Shown here: positions 1 through 10,589 of the stretch, piece by piece
Layout: each line of letters opens with the position of its first letter
Position numbering within the stretch: position 1 is the stretch's first letter
NCBI GenBank assembly: GCA_030063045.1
Contig: JAQSEB010000142.1
Coordinates: forward strand, 372,001 to 436,000
Direction: 5' to 3'
Source of the DNA: Pratylenchus scribneri
Taxonomy: Eukaryota > Nematoda > Chromadorea > Rhabditida > Pratylenchidae
DNA: 64,000 nt
Notes under the pieces: generated by a model
Told to the model about the DNA's origin: nothing
Databases searched by the model: none
What the model saw: the letters and a program-made list of their open reading frames with translations, nothing else
Made by a program: the position numbers and the translations under genes

Positions 1-486
1 TTCATCGGCTTCTTCAACCAAAGCTCTATCATTTTTTCTTGCTGAAATAAGCCATAATTTTCTAAAATGTACAAATAATTGATTCTCCATATTTGGATCC
101 CTTCCAGATTTATTTTCCCCGTATACAAATAAGCTTCCTAAATTCCATATTCTAATTTTTAGCTCTCTGACAAGTATACTCAAAAAATTACGTATAAAAG
201 GATATTTATTTTCTTTGGAAATATTCATCTGAATTGTTTCCTTTCCATTTTTTATTTGGGAATTTATGATTACAGAACAATCCATGTAATATGAAAAATA
301 ATGTTTCATTATTTCGTTGGTGTTTTTTTCCGTCCTATTTTTAATTTTATTATGAAGAGGTATGGCATAACTTGAAATTTTCCATGTAGAAATGGAAATA
401 TTACATAATTTTTCATAGGGGACAAAATTAACTATTTCTGAAATCAATTCATTGGGTAGACTCTTTTGAGTATAATCTATTTCCAT
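1..486 (-). CDS. F-box-like protein, 3' part cut by window edge
   Basis: Open on the minus strand from an ATG at 486 to the window edge (162 codons, no stop reached). About residues 8-45 look like an F-box: LPNELISEIVNFVPYEKL followed by a conserved Trp (STWKISSY). F-box proteins usually bind Skp1 and recruit substrates to SCF ubiquitin ligases; the role here is inferred from the motif alone. The rest is rich in Lys, Asn and Ile and not recognised. The frame stays open upstream of this ATG to about 660 without another ATG, so the start is not certain. It is the first of three minus-strand genes whose upstream sequences are copies of each other. The C-terminus lies outside the window. Confidence 0.6.
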   Translation of the reverse strand, partial: MEIDYTQKSLPNELISEIVNFVPYEKLCNISISTWKISSYAIPLHNKIKNRTEKNTNEIMKHYFSYYMDCSVIINSQIKNGKETIQMNISKENKYPFIRNFLSILVRELKIRIWNLGSLFVYGENKSGRDPNMENQLFVHFRKLWLISARKNDRALVEEADE

Positions 487-587
487 TTTTTGAGTTTTGG
501 GTAATGAGTTTATTTGATTTTTTGAGTTGTTTTTCCTTTTAAATTTTTTTTGAATAAATTTTTTAAGTAATAAGAGAATATTTTTAG

Positions 588-710
588 AGAGCTTATTAGA
601 TTTTTGTTCGTAATAACTTAAAAATTTTAAGAATGATTTTTGGGGGATGTTCAGGAATCAAAATTAATGGAGGAAATCCTAGACCACACCCATTCCCTCT
701 TTTTTAGATT
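588..710 (-). promoter_or_regulatory. Shared upstream module, copy 1
   Basis: Read on the plus strand, TTTTTAGAGAGC, then a block with AACTTAAAAATTTTAAGAATG, GTTCAGGAATCAAAATTAATGG and CCACACCCATTCCC. The same order of blocks occurs upstream of the next two genes (1252-1475 and 2080-2306). This copy is the most degenerate and lacks the CCAAT-like part. It probably contains the transcription start and proximal promoter of the F-box gene. Confidence 0.55.
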
Positions 711-788
711 TTGAATTTTATTATTTTTATTTGATTTATTCATTTATTTCATTTTTATTTAATTTTTCTTTTTTCTTTTTTAAACGAA

Positions 789-1226
789 TTAAAGCCTATA
801 TGGAAATTTAGCAATTTTGAGATCTTCATTAGCCTTTTCCTTCAGAAATTCGAACGTTTCTCTTTCCACATGTTTTATTAAAAATTGCCACGATTTATCT
901 GAAGGCGTATTTATATACCTTTTATATTCTTCTTCATACGAATATATATTTAACTGCCTTTTATATTCTTCTTCATAAAGCTTGGCATAATATATACTAA
1001 GATATTCCTCTGTAAATTCAAAAATTTTCTGATCCATTATAAACGGATTTTTTTTGATCTTTTTCTTCAATTCTTCAAATGAGGATAATTTTTCTTTCAT
1101 ATCCTCCTCAGCCATTTCTCTTAATTTCCATAATGCTTGAAGATTTTCATGATTTTTCCCCAATTTCTTCACTAAATCAATCAAAAATTGATAACTAGAA
1201 AATTCAACTATATTTTTTTCAGACAT
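789..1226 (-). CDS. Hypothetical single-exon protein, helical and charged
   Basis: 145 codons, ATG at 1226, no introns needed. I do not recognise a family. The protein is rich in Glu, Lys and Tyr and looks mostly alpha-helical, with no signal peptide or membrane segment. It contains a short internal duplication, EEEYKRQ and EEEYKRY, about 12 residues apart. The upstream module begins about 26 bp before the ATG, which supports a real transcription unit and this start. It is the middle gene of the three-gene minus-strand cluster. It could be a fast-evolving family restricted to nematodes. Confidence 0.5.
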   Translation of the reverse strand: MSEKNIVEFSSYQFLIDLVKKLGKNHENLQALWKLREMAEEDMKEKLSSFEELKKKIKKNPFIMDQKIFEFTEEYLSIYYAKLYEEEYKRQLNIYSYEEEYKRYINTPSDKSWQFLIKHVERETFEFLKEKANEDLKIAKFPYRL

Positions 1227-1251
1227 CCTTCAAATATTTTCTAATTTTGTA

Positions 1252-1475
1252 GAGAATATTTTAGAGAGCTAATTAGATTGTGTGTTCGGAATAACTTAAA
1301 AATTTTAAGAATGATTTTTTTAGAATGTACAGGAATCAAAATTAAGAGGGATAACCCCGAGATTCTGAAAACATGCCACGCCCACTTTTGGCCGGCCAAT
1401 CGCCTTCAAGCAATTGGATACAGCTGCCAAGAGCAAAATAGTATAGATTTTTAAGAAATAAAGAAAGAAAGGAGG
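1252..1475 (-). promoter_or_regulatory. Shared upstream module, copy 2
   Basis: About 220 bp aligned by eye with 2080-2306. Shared blocks on the plus strand are TTTTAGAGAGCTAATTAGA, AACTTAAAAATTTTAAGAATG, GTACAGGAATCAAAATTAA, CCACGCCCACTTTTGGCC, GGCCAATC, and ATAGTATAGATTTTTAAG ending in a GAAAGAAAGG tract. On the transcribed strand this gives a GGGCGTGGC (Sp/KLF-type) site next to GATTGGCC, an inverted CCAAT box. Confidence 0.65.
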
Positions 1476-1557
1476 TCGAATATTTTTGTTTTTTATAATT
1501 ATTTTCTTTTTTGATTTTATATTTTTTATTTTTTAATTTTCTAATTTATTTTTTAAT

Positions 1558-2052
1558 TTACATTTTACGATATACCCCATTACATTTTCCCTCATTGTCC
1601 ATCCACCAAATTTCAGAAATATTTGAATTTTTATCGACTAAAATTGGTAATTCCACCCTGAACCATGTTCTCACTGTATTAAATTCTTTATTAAAAGCCG
1701 GAATTCCCATGGAAAATGTAAAGGCTATACCTTTTGCCTGTTTGGCGAAAAGGGCTGAAGCCATATCCCAGAGTTGGCTGGGCTGGCCCTCCTTTAATGG
1801 ATTTTTCTTATATGTTTTATTACAATTAAACAGGTCTAACCCGTCTAAATACCCCCCACCTTCTGTCATTTCCAAAGTTTTTCCTCCCAATAATTCGGAA
1901 AATTCAACTGCATATTTCCTATTTTCTCCTGACCAAAAAATGCTACCATCTTCTTTTACATTAAAATTCAGTTCATTTTCAATTACCCATTTTAAATCCT
2001 CAAATATTTCCTCTGGATCTAATAGAATAATTTCTTCTTTATTTAAAAGCAT
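1558..2052 (-). CDS. Hypothetical single-exon protein
   Basis: 164 codons, ATG at 2052, 28 bp downstream of the conserved upstream module. No signal peptide or membrane helix. The N-terminal third is acidic (KEEIILLDPEEIFEDLKWV), followed by a Gly-rich turn (EGGGYLDGLDLFN). A C-terminal segment has the pattern Trp-x2-Ala-Ser-x2-Phe-Ala-x2-Ala-x-Gly, and then Trp-Phe-Arg-x-Glu-Leu-Pro-x-Leu. That spacing looks like a conserved small domain, but I cannot name the family from sequence alone. It ends in GKCNGVYRKM. First gene of the three-gene cluster when read on its own strand. A long open frame on the opposite strand over this region is a shadow. Confidence 0.55.
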   Translation of the reverse strand: MLLNKEEIILLDPEEIFEDLKWVIENELNFNVKEDGSIFWSGENRKYAVEFSELLGGKTLEMTEGGGYLDGLDLFNCNKTYKKNPLKEGQPSQLWDMASALFAKQAKGIAFTFSMGIPAFNKEFNTVRTWFRVELPILVDKNSNISEIWWMDNEGKCNGVYRKM

Positions 2053-2079
2053 TTTTAAGAAGAAGAAGAATATTTTATA

Positions 2080-2390
2080 ATTTTTAGAGAGTTAGAATTA
2101 ATTAATTATAAGTGGATAATAAAATCTTAAAAATTAAGAATGATTTTTGGGAATGTTCAGGAATCAGAATAATGGGGGGGATACCCCTCTAAGTCTTCAA
2201 AATAGGCCACGCCCCTTTTTGGCCAGCCAATCACCGATGAGCATTTTGGATGCGGCTGAAAATAGAAGATAGTATAGATTTTTAAGAGAAAGGAAAGAAA
2301 GAAAGGTTTTCTAAAGAGGCCACGCCTACTTTTAGAAAGATTAATCTTCTTTCAATAGGCCACGCCCTCACCTTCAAAATTATTCCTCCC
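2080..2390 (-). promoter_or_regulatory. Shared upstream module, copy 3, with extra GC boxes
   Basis: 2080-2306 matches copy 2 block for block (TTAGAGAG, TTAAGAATGATTTTTGG, TGTTCAGGAATCAGAATAATG, CCACGCCCCTTTTTGGCC, AGCCAATCACC, ATAGTATAGATTTTTAAG). Two further CCACGCC sites follow near 2320 and 2365, so this promoter has three GGGCGTGG-type sites on the transcribed strand. The region also lies upstream of a small plus-strand frame at 2470 and could be bidirectional. Confidence 0.6.
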
Positions 2391-2469
2391 TATAGAGATG
2401 AAATCATTTTAAAAATTATTTTCATTTTTCAATAGCTCTTTAATTCAAAAATTTTATCAAATTGAAAAG

Positions 2470-2607
2470 ATGGCTCCAGGAATATCTAAATTAGAAATTG
2501 CAAGAAAAAATGAAGTCATCATGTTAAAATATAGGTATCCAACACTATATGAATATATAAAAACACAATATTTACAAGAAAGACTTAACAAAACTAAAAA
2601 ATTATGA
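2470..2607 (+). CDS. Possible 45-aa small protein
   Basis: ATG GCT CCA GGA opens a 45-residue frame (MAPGISKLEIARK...) that is basic and rich in Tyr and Lys, with no signal peptide. It starts just beyond the divergent GC-box region. It could be a small gene driven from the same promoter, a first exon, or chance. Support is only length, start context and position. Confidence 0.2.
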   Translation: MAPGISKLEIARKNEVIMLKYRYPTLYEYIKTQYLQERLNKTKKL

Positions 2608-2939
2608 AATAATCTAAAAATAAAGAAAATAAAAAATTCAAAAAAATCTCATCCTATTTTTCCATACTAAAATTATCCGAAAAAATATAAACAAAATAAG
2701 AAATCCAAAAAAACTAAAAATAAAGAAAATAAAAAATTCAAAAAATAGTGTATTTTAGACATTTTTACTTCGTTAGATATTTTTGAAAACTAGATCTTTT
2801 TGTAGTCATTAGGCATTTGGGCCTTTCAATTTTAGGTCATTGGAATTTTTGGTATGTTGATATTTGGATTTAGTTACCACCTTTCCCTATAATATTACTA
2901 CTAACTTAAACCCTTTTTGATCTAAAAATCATAATAAAA
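2608..2939. other. AT-rich spacer
   Basis: No gene seen. A short segment around CTAAAAATAAAGAAAATAAA is present twice (about 2614 and 2712), a local duplication of roughly 98 bp. Confidence 0.5.
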
Positions 2940-3410
2940 GAGAAATCAATAGCCCTATCTTATTAAACATCCTCGCTTACTCTTCGATCCAAATTTCGAC
3001 CATCTAAATTAAAAATCATATAAGTTGGCCATATATGGCGTAGCTACGTGAGAGTCAACCCAGATCCAAATATATAATCTCCATCCTAATCAGAACCCTC
3101 CCTTACCCCATATCCATATTTCCATCATCCTAATCCGAAAATATCTAACTTGGCTATATTTTGTGACCTAGCTATGCGCGACCCAAACCAAACTTAAAAG
3201 CAATATTCCTATCCTATTCACCATCCTCGATAACCCTATAATCCTAATTTCCTACTTCTAAATTCAGAAAATCAAATTTGGCCATATTTTATGGCCTACC
3301 TCTACAAGGCAGAACCCGAATCCAAAATTAATGACCTCTGTTCGGTACCCTCGATTGCCCATATTTCCATACTCAAAATCCAAAAATCAACATCCCCCCC
3401 CCCCCCGCCA
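2940..3410. repeat. Degenerate tandem repeat, about 127 bp period
   Basis: About 3.5 copies. Each copy carries a CCTATC..ATTxxxCATCCTCG block, a TTGGCCATATTTTATGGCC block (about 3020, 3150, 3280), and then CTAGCTACG or similar. Copies diverge by roughly a quarter. The stretch ends in a run of 13 C near 3395. Confidence 0.6.
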
Positions 3411-3765
3411 TACACCATATTAAGAATCTATTCAAAAACTTGTTTAAAACTCATCAAATAATTAAAATAATAATAATAATTGAAAGTCAAAAATGTTTAA
3501 ATCCAATCAATTTATTAATAGACCGTAATTTAGGAGTGGTCTTTTCTCCTTAGAAAAAAATACGGTACAAAATTGTAACTAAATATGATTGGGTTTTAAA
3601 TAAATATTGTTAATTGGGTAGGTGGGGAGAGGGATTGGGTTATTTTAAATTAAATAATACTAGTTAAAAGATGGAAGGGACAATTTTAAATTAAAATAAG
3701 AGAGAGAGAGGGTATTGGTCGAAAGAAAATTGGAGTAAAAAGACTAAAAATCAGAATAGAAATAG
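3411..3765. other. AT-rich spacer
   Basis: No gene seen. Contains short runs of TAA repeats and GA repeats (near 3465 and 3703) leading into the minisatellite. Confidence 0.5.
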
Positions 3766-4430
3766 AAATCAGAATTAAAATCCCAAATCAGAATTACAAT
3801 TACAATCCCAAATCAGAATCAAAATTACAATCCCAAATCAGAATTACAATTACAATCCCAAATCAGAATCAAAATTACAATCCCAAATCAGAATTACAAT
3901 TACAATCCCAAATCAGAATTACAATTACAATCCCAAATCAGAATTACAATTACAATCCCAAATCAGAATCAGAACAGAAACAGGAAATCAGAACAGAAAA
4001 CAGAAAATCGGAACAGAAATCAGAAAATCAGAACAGAAATCAGAAAATCAGAACAAAATTCAGAAAATCAGAACAAATCAGAAAGTCAGAACAAAATTCA
4101 GAAAATCAGAACAGAAATCAGAAAATCAGAACAAATCAGAAAATCAGAACAAATCAGAAAGTCAGAACAAAATTCAGAAAATCAGAACAGAAATCAGAAA
4201 ATCAGAACAAATCAGAAAATCAGAACAAATCAGAAAGTCAGAACAAAATTCAGAAAGTCAGAACAAAATTCAGAAAATCAGAACAAAATTCAGAAAATCA
4301 GAACAAATCAAAAAGTCAGAACAAAATTCAGAAAGTCAGAACAAAATTCAGAAAATCAGAACAAATCAGAAAGTCAGAACAAAATTCAGAAAATCAGAAC
4401 AGAAATCAGAATATCAGAACAAATAGTTTG
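3766..4430 (+). repeat. Compound minisatellite, AATCAGAA family
   Basis: 3774-3965 is made of a roughly 24-bp unit (AATCAGAATTACAATTACAA plus TCCC). It passes at about 3970 into a shorter unit built on AAATCAGAAC with variable ACA/AAATT spacers that runs to 4430. The same AAATCAGAAC core recurs at 48400-48600, 44 kb away. Confidence 0.8.
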
Positions 4431-4583
4431 AAAAATCGAGGGGAAAAAGGTGGCAAATTTTGGATTGAGGATTGATCCATGGAAAAATCGATTTGTCGGA
4501 TGAAAAAAGGAGGTGGCCGGCCGTGAACATAGCATCGTCCTCAATTGTGCCATCAACCTAGAAAGAGTTAATATAATAAATTT

Positions 4584-5403
4584 CTAATATGAAATAAAAT
4601 CTATACCGCGGATGAACAATTTCATTCCGTCGAATGAGAAATTCCCCAGGTATTCTTCAAGACCTTTTCCCGCTTCGGTCAGTTCCTCTTGAGCTTCGGC
4701 CATCAAAATTGCCACAAAATGGGCCTCTTCATCCATCCCCAGACCTTTCTTCATTTTTTTGGTCTTCTTCAATTGGGACTAAATAAATGGTAATTTTTAT
4801 TAAATTTGATTTAAATTTATTACCCAATTCGTCTTTTTTCCGAACAACTTTTCCAAGTCCGATCCAATGTTTTTTCCATATCCATTGTCAATTAATGCCA
4901 ACATGGAGAGGGCCAATTTGAAGGGTAGTTTTTTTACCGCCTTCTTTATTGTTCCAACGCTCACCTTTTTAAAATAGTAAAAAAACTAATTTTTAATTTA
5001 TTTTTATTCCTACCCCTGGGAATTTTTCGATGATTTTTCGTAAAATTGCTGCATCCACCTTTTCCCCTTTTCCCCCTTCCTTTTTTATTTTCTCGATGAT
5101 TATCGATGTGAAGCGATCCACGGCAACAAGACGAATGTTTTTTCCAGTTGGCTTTACAATTTCCCTCATCAATTGGCGTTGCAATTTATTCTCTTCTTCG
5201 TTTGCATTACGGTTACGGGGTATCTTGAATGCGGCTAATTGTCTCGGTGTATTATCAATGGTTGCCAGAGGCATTCTTCCGGATTTTGGAAGAAATGGAA
5301 TTGGAGAAAATTGTGGCTCAAAGAAACTCGGGGCCGCTCCTTTTTGTGTCAAGCCGCAATGTTGAATGTCTTTATACGAAATGTATTGTGGGTTGTAGCT
5401 CAT
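4584..5403 (-). CDS. Three-exon protein of unknown function, lysine-rich
   Basis: Exons on the minus strand: 5014-5403 (130 codons, ATG at 5403, MSYNPQYISYKD), 4824-4964 (47 codons, VSVGTIKKAV to FGKKTNW) and 4584-4778 (64 codons plus stop). All junctions are phase 0 with GT donors (GTAGGA, GTAATA) and AG acceptors, giving 241 aa. There is no signal peptide. The N-terminal exon is Pro-rich and then charged (NRNANEEENKLQRQLMREI); the second and third exons are basic and helical (LKKTKKMKKGLGMDEE). An alternative last donor at 4606 would end the protein a few residues earlier. No family recognised. The 93-bp minisatellite lies directly upstream of the start. Confidence 0.6.
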
Positions 5404-5464
5404 TGTAGTTGAAATCAATGAAAATTCAGTAAAATTAATCTGAATTTTTCTCGTTTTTTAAAAA

Positions 5465-6075
5465 GGAAGATTCATTAGATATTTTTATTTTGGCCAATTT
5501 TTAATGGGTCAAAGGGAAATAAAATGGATGGAAAAAATAAAATTTTTGGGCCGGAAAAATCATTGGAAAGGGTATTTTTATTTTGGCCAATTTTTATTGG
5601 GTCAAAAGGATAGAAAATTGGCGGAGAAAATAACATTTTTGGCCTGGAAAAATCATTGGAAAGGGTATTTTTATTTTGGCCAATTTTTATTGGGTCAAAA
5701 GGATAGAAAATTGGAGGAGAAAATAATATTTTTTTGGCCTGGAATCACTGGAAAAGATATTTGTATTTTGGCCAATTTTTAACGGGTCAAAAGGAAAGAA
5801 AATTGGAGGAGAAAATAACATTTTTGGCCAGGAAAAAGCATTGAAGAAGATATTTTTATTTTGGCCAATTTTTATTGGGCCAAAGGGAACGAAAATTGGC
5901 GGAGAAAATAACATTTTTGGCCTGGAAAAATCATTGGAAAGGATATTTGTATTTTGGCCAATTTTTAATGGGTCAAAAGGAAAGAAAACTGGAGGAGAAA
6001 ATAACATTTTTTGGCCAGGAAAAAGATATTTTTATTTTGGCCAATTTTCGATGGATCAAAAGGAAAGAAAATGTA
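5465..6075. repeat. 93-bp minisatellite, about 6.5 units
   Basis: Units begin with TTTTGGCCAATTTTTATTGG at about 5487, 5580, 5673, 5766, 5859, 5955 and 6039. Most are 93 bp, the later ones about 96 and 84. Because 93 is divisible by three, long open frames appear on both strands, the plus one repeating a 31-residue peptide (GYFYFGQFLLGQKDRK...). I read these as repeat by-products, not genes. Confidence 0.85.
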
Positions 6076-7404
6076 AAATAGAAGAATGCCGAGCAAAATG
6101 TTATTTTGACTTTGGCCCTCTGTTTCATAAATCCGCCCCTCCCTCTAATAAATCCATCACAATTTTCCCAAATTCTTTTTCCTTTTTATTCCCGACAAGT
6201 CCCGAAAATAAAACAAAATCCTGACAAACAAATCCCCTCCCCCTGGCCTTGTCAAATCAAAATGTCCTCTTTCAATTTGTTTTCATTAGGGGATGAAATA
6301 TGGTAGAAATTTAAAATCATTTTTCGACATTTTTTATTTTTCCTTTTTTCTCTGTTCCGTATAGAAAAATTTGGAAGAAAGAATATAAAGTGAATATTTA
6401 GAAGAATGTTTTAATGAAGATAAAAATATTAAAAGAAAATATTTAATTGGAAATTTAAATAAATTTATTTCTCTTCTCCGTTATATTGTATTTTTTCTTT
6501 CGGGAATATGTTCTTAACCGGCCTCCATCAGTAAATTATTTGCTTCTTTCATCAATGACTCTTTTATATTGAAATTGAATATGCCTTGGGTAGGATTTGA
6601 GGTAAAATCAGTGGAAAAGAAATGGCCTCATTGTTGTCCGAATGCAGTTCTTTTCATAATCCTCTTTTATTATTTTATTTTCACCTTATAAGAATAATAT
6701 AATCCCAATTTTATCAGAAACAGATTCATCCGATTTTATATAAATCCATGCCTCGATTTGGCTCAATTTCTCATCAATCTCTTATTCACCTCATAACATT
6801 CTTCTTTTCCCCGTTATTCATTTCCGCAATCCTCCCTCCTCCTCCCCCTTTGCTTCATTCTTCCTTTGGGCCATATGTGATTTTTGCCCGTTGAAATTGT
6901 TGGACCATTGGCATTTGGGTGTCCATCAAACACCAATAAACCTATGGTCGGGAGTGAGGGCACTTCAAACTTCCCCTTCTTCCTTCCCACTTCCCCTTCT
7001 TCTTTCCCCTTTTTCAATGTCTGTGGCGGCAATTGGGATTCCAGTGGATGGATGATACTGTAGTATTCCTTTTCTTTGAAACTTCCCGACTCCCAAAATA
7101 ATGGGAGGAGTTGTGGGTGGGGTGGGGGGGGGGGGGGGATGACAAGAATTGTCTCATCAGCAAAGAAAGATCATTCCCCCCCATTGGATGAAGGGGGGGG
7201 GGGAAGAATTGGGATAAAGAGAGAGAGAGAAGAAGTAATGGAAAGATTTAAAAATTTTTAAAATATTATATTTTATCTATTACCTCTACCTAGTCGTTTT
7301 ATCATTTGACCTTTTATGGAAATCAATTAGGCCCCTCCATGAATCCTTATTTAGGATTTGAATCCTCCTCTGTCCCTAAATTTTAAAGTTTGACTTTATC
7401 TATG
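6076..7404. other. Gene-free stretch with homopolymer G runs
   Basis: No convincing coding sequence. AT-rich to about 6800, then purine/pyrimidine-biased. Contains G runs of 10 or more near 7124 and 7193 and a GA-repeat near 7218. Confidence 0.4.
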
Positions 7405-7638
7405 GGCCTGGTGTGAGGGGCTATCCATGGGGAAAGGAGAGGGGGGCCAAAAAGTTCGAGCTTACCCTTGGGCTTTATTGCCAGCCGCCAAACCCCCCCC
7501 CCCCCCCCTTCCATAGGTTTAGGTTGGCAATACTGCCAGTCGCCAACCCCTTCCATAGGTTTAGGCTGGCAATGTTGCCAGCCGGTTTCAAGTATGAGGT
7601 TATCTATGGGCTGGGCTGCCAGCCGGTAAAATTCTTAT
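7405..7638. repeat. GC-richer block with a 46-bp direct repeat
   Basis: CCTTCCATAGGTTTAGG followed by TGGCAATxxTGCCAG occurs at about 7509 and 7551, and a related GGCTGCCAGCCGG at about 7613. TTGCCAGCCG/GGCTGGCAA forms short inverted repeats. A run of 15 C lies near 7493. The base composition is much higher in GC than the surroundings. Confidence 0.5.
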
Positions 7639-8135
7639 TTAGGTACTACTTCCGCCATAGCCTCGTCTCACAAATGGCCGATTACGTCGATGTTGCTGGT
7701 TGTTGCTGGGTTGTTGCCGATCAAAATGATGGGGACGTTGATTTGGGCGCTGCTGCCGACTTTGTTGCTGATGATGAGGTCGATAGATAGCCTGGGGTTG
7801 TCTTTGAAAATTTGCGTTCCAAAAGACCCTTGGTTGAAATTGGGGTCTAGGCCAAAAAGGTTGATGCGCCGGAATTTGGGGGACAGGCACTTGGATTACG
7901 ACTGGCTGAATTTGAGGCGCCGGTGCTTGTTGTTGAATTGGCGGAGATTGGCGTCGGTCTCTGTTGTTATTTGGCCGCTGATTTGCAATTCTCCGACTCC
8001 TTTCAATCAAAATTTGGGCCGGTGCTGATCGTCGATGGGCCGGTCGATCGTGTCGCCTTCTGTTGTCGGGTGATCGTTCGATTCGAGGCCTCCTTGATGA
8101 GACACGTTCCACTCGATTGAAGATTGAGGAAGACA
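7639..8135 (-). CDS. Possible Arg/Gln/Pro-rich low-complexity protein, partial
   Basis: A frame of about 157 codons, in better base composition than its surroundings, encodes an Arg-rich N-terminal part (RRPRIERSPDNRRRHDR), a Gln/Pro/Val middle (QQQAPAPQIQPVVIQVPVP) and a Gln/His/Arg tail ending RRGYGGSST. No ATG opens it. It probably continues upstream through an AG acceptor near 8136 (frame KLSSSIFNRVERV), so a first exon must lie further up, perhaps 8160-8330, where a hydrophobic frame exists. It could be a secreted or RNA-associated low-complexity protein, or a non-coding GC island. Confidence 0.3.
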
Positions 8136-9148
8136 GTTTTGCCTTAGGCAGGGGAATTCAAAATTATTTTAATTTACGACCAAAACCAAAGTTTTTTGCC
8201 CCAATGGCAAACCAGATTATTGCCCCAATGGCTCGAAGATTTTCCAAATTGGTCGTGGCACCACTTTGTTGAATCCCAATTGATCCAACAATTACCAAAA
8301 TTACTCTTTTTACTGAGTCCAATAAAATTATATTTTATCCAAGCAATTTATTTGTGAATGAATTCTTTACTTTTTGTGAATGATCAGTGGGAATGGTAAT
8401 AATGGGGGAACAAGCCAAACATTAAATAAAACTACAATGACAAAGCTTTTGGGGGCCAAAAACGAGCACAAAATGCGTTGGTTTTGGCCAATGACAAAGC
8501 AAAATTTGGGAATTGGGATGGAAATAAATGTGAATGGAAAGGACAAACTAATAAATGGAAATTTAAACGTAAAAATCAAAAATGTAAAATGTCAATCATC
8601 AAACAATCTTTGAATGAACATCGGCCACGACCGATGGGTTCGATGTTCGATTTTTTCGTTTCGCTGTCGATTTTCTGTCATTTTTGGCATCGAAATATCG
8701 TTTTTTTTATTTCGAAAATTTTTTTTGACATTCTGAATATTTTTATATTTTCCACTCTGGGCTATCATTTGTCTCATTCCGCTGGTTTCATTGTGATCCC
8801 AGCTAACATTTCGCCAATCTCAATATAATATTCATTGGCTATTTTGCGCACTTATCTCTCCATTTTCCCTTCAGCATAACCTAAGCCTAGTGAAATCCTT
8901 TCATTGATTTTTTTCTCAGTTTTTGGCTAAATTCTCTGGGCCCAATGAAGCCACAACAAGCATCAACCCTTCACTTTCCATTAAATTCAGAGGAGCTTAA
9001 TTTCTCTTGATTCAAAACTAATTTAATTTTGGCTAAACCAGGATATATTAAATACCATTTGATGCTTCTCGAAGAAATCTACAAAATGGTATAAGATTTG
9101 TAGTGTCTAAAACCGGTTTCTGATTTACTATAAGTTAAAAACTCTTTT
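8136..9148. other. No gene identified
   Basis: Short frames only. A hairpin-like GAACATCGGCC...CGATGTTCG lies near 8615-8650. 8200-8330 may hold an upstream exon of the minus-strand low-complexity frame. Confidence 0.35.
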
Positions 9149-9345
9149 TCGGTTAAAAAAGCATTTTTGTCGATAAAAAGAGTAATTTTGTTGGTAAAAA
9201 ATTTTCCAATTTAAAAATACTATTTAAATAAATTTTAATTTGCATACAATATTTTAAATTGGTCGGTAAAAAAAGCATTTTTGTTGGTAAAAATAGTAAT
9301 TTTGTTAGTAAAAAATTTCCCAATTTAAAAATACTATTTCTATAG
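9149..9345. repeat. Tandem duplication, about 120 bp
   Basis: GGTTAAAAAAGCATTTTTGT, GTAATTTTGTTGGTAAAAAA and CCAATTTAAAAATACTATTT occur in the same order twice (first copy from about 9153, second from about 9264). Confidence 0.65.
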
Positions 9346-10589
9346 AATTGGAAAATTTTAATTTATTTTTCATCATTAATTTTTTTTTGTCTAAAATTTT
9401 GGTCAACCTTCTTCAATTTTCCATTCCCAAACAATTTGATCGATAAATAATTGAATAGATAACGACGCCGATGTTGACCTTCACATTTCCATTTTCCCCA
9501 ATAATTTATTTGTCTTTATCGATACTAAAATTACTCCCATTTTTTATTATATGTATGAATTCTTTAACTTAAAACCCACAAAAAAGCATTAATTTATACA
9601 AAAATATTCGTTGAAAATCCAACTTTCCATTTAATTTTTAAACCTATTATGTCCAATAGCGAAACTTTATTATTTTTCTAATCCTAAGCTAGAAAACTTG
9701 GTTATGACCAATTTGTATAGTCATAAAAATGCTGCTAGACTTTAAACATGAAAATTTTTAACTGATTTTTAATTTTAAATTTATTAGTTATTTTTGGAAA
9801 TTTATCTATCAATTTTTAAAGCCCAATAAAATTTGAATTTTTATATAATTCCATGCTTAGATTAATTTATTGGAAATTGAGGAATTCTAGCCACCTCATT
9901 ATAATATAAATCTTCAACATTTTTGATTATAAATTTAAAAAATTTTTTCCCTTCTTTAAAAATAAACACTTAGTTCAAGAATCGCTAGGAATTATTTTCA
10001 CAAAAAATCATTAATGACCTTGATGATCCATTTTTTTAAATCTTTATTTAAAAAATTAACGTTCATGTTTTTGTTTTTTAAAAGTTTATTTACTCAGTCA
10101 ATTTTCCTTTGTTCATTAACAATTGTTCTCGTCAGCATTATTATTTTTTTTCTTGTTCCCAATAACTCTATTTTATAGTATATAGTTTGCATTTGGTACC
10201 TATAAATCCAAATTGAAAATAGAAAAAAACACCATTTGTTTGATCAACAATCAAGAACCAACGGTTACATTTATTTTTATTGCTTTTTAATGGAAAAAGG
10301 GCGAATGAATACCGCCTTTTTGAGTCCTTGACTCTCTGGTCCATTCTTATTCCGATAGCTCACTGAAGTGAGGAAATAACAAATAAGAAATAACCAATCT
10401 GAGAAAGTAATAAAAACATTCGAAAACACAAAATGTCCTTTGCAAATCAATCTTTTAAATTTATTAAAAAGAGAATAACTTGTAGAAAAAGCCGATTTTT
10501 CTCCAAAATACGAGTTAATTTATACTCAAAGACATGCAACTTTTTTAAATTAGAATTTAATTAAATTCAAAATTAAGTAATAAAGGCAA
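9346..10589. other. AT-rich intergenic sequence
   Basis: No gene seen. Near 10350-10400 a block reading AGTGAGGAAATAAC...AATAACCAATCTGAG resembles, in inverse orientation, the repeat at 10600-10720. Confidence 0.4.

Noticed and set aside
1511..2080. 189-codon plus-strand frame
   Set aside because: Antisense shadow of the minus-strand gene 1558-2052, with AT-driven hydrophobic ends.
5504..6224. Plus- and minus-strand frames over the 93-bp minisatellite
   Set aside because: By-products of a repeat period divisible by three.
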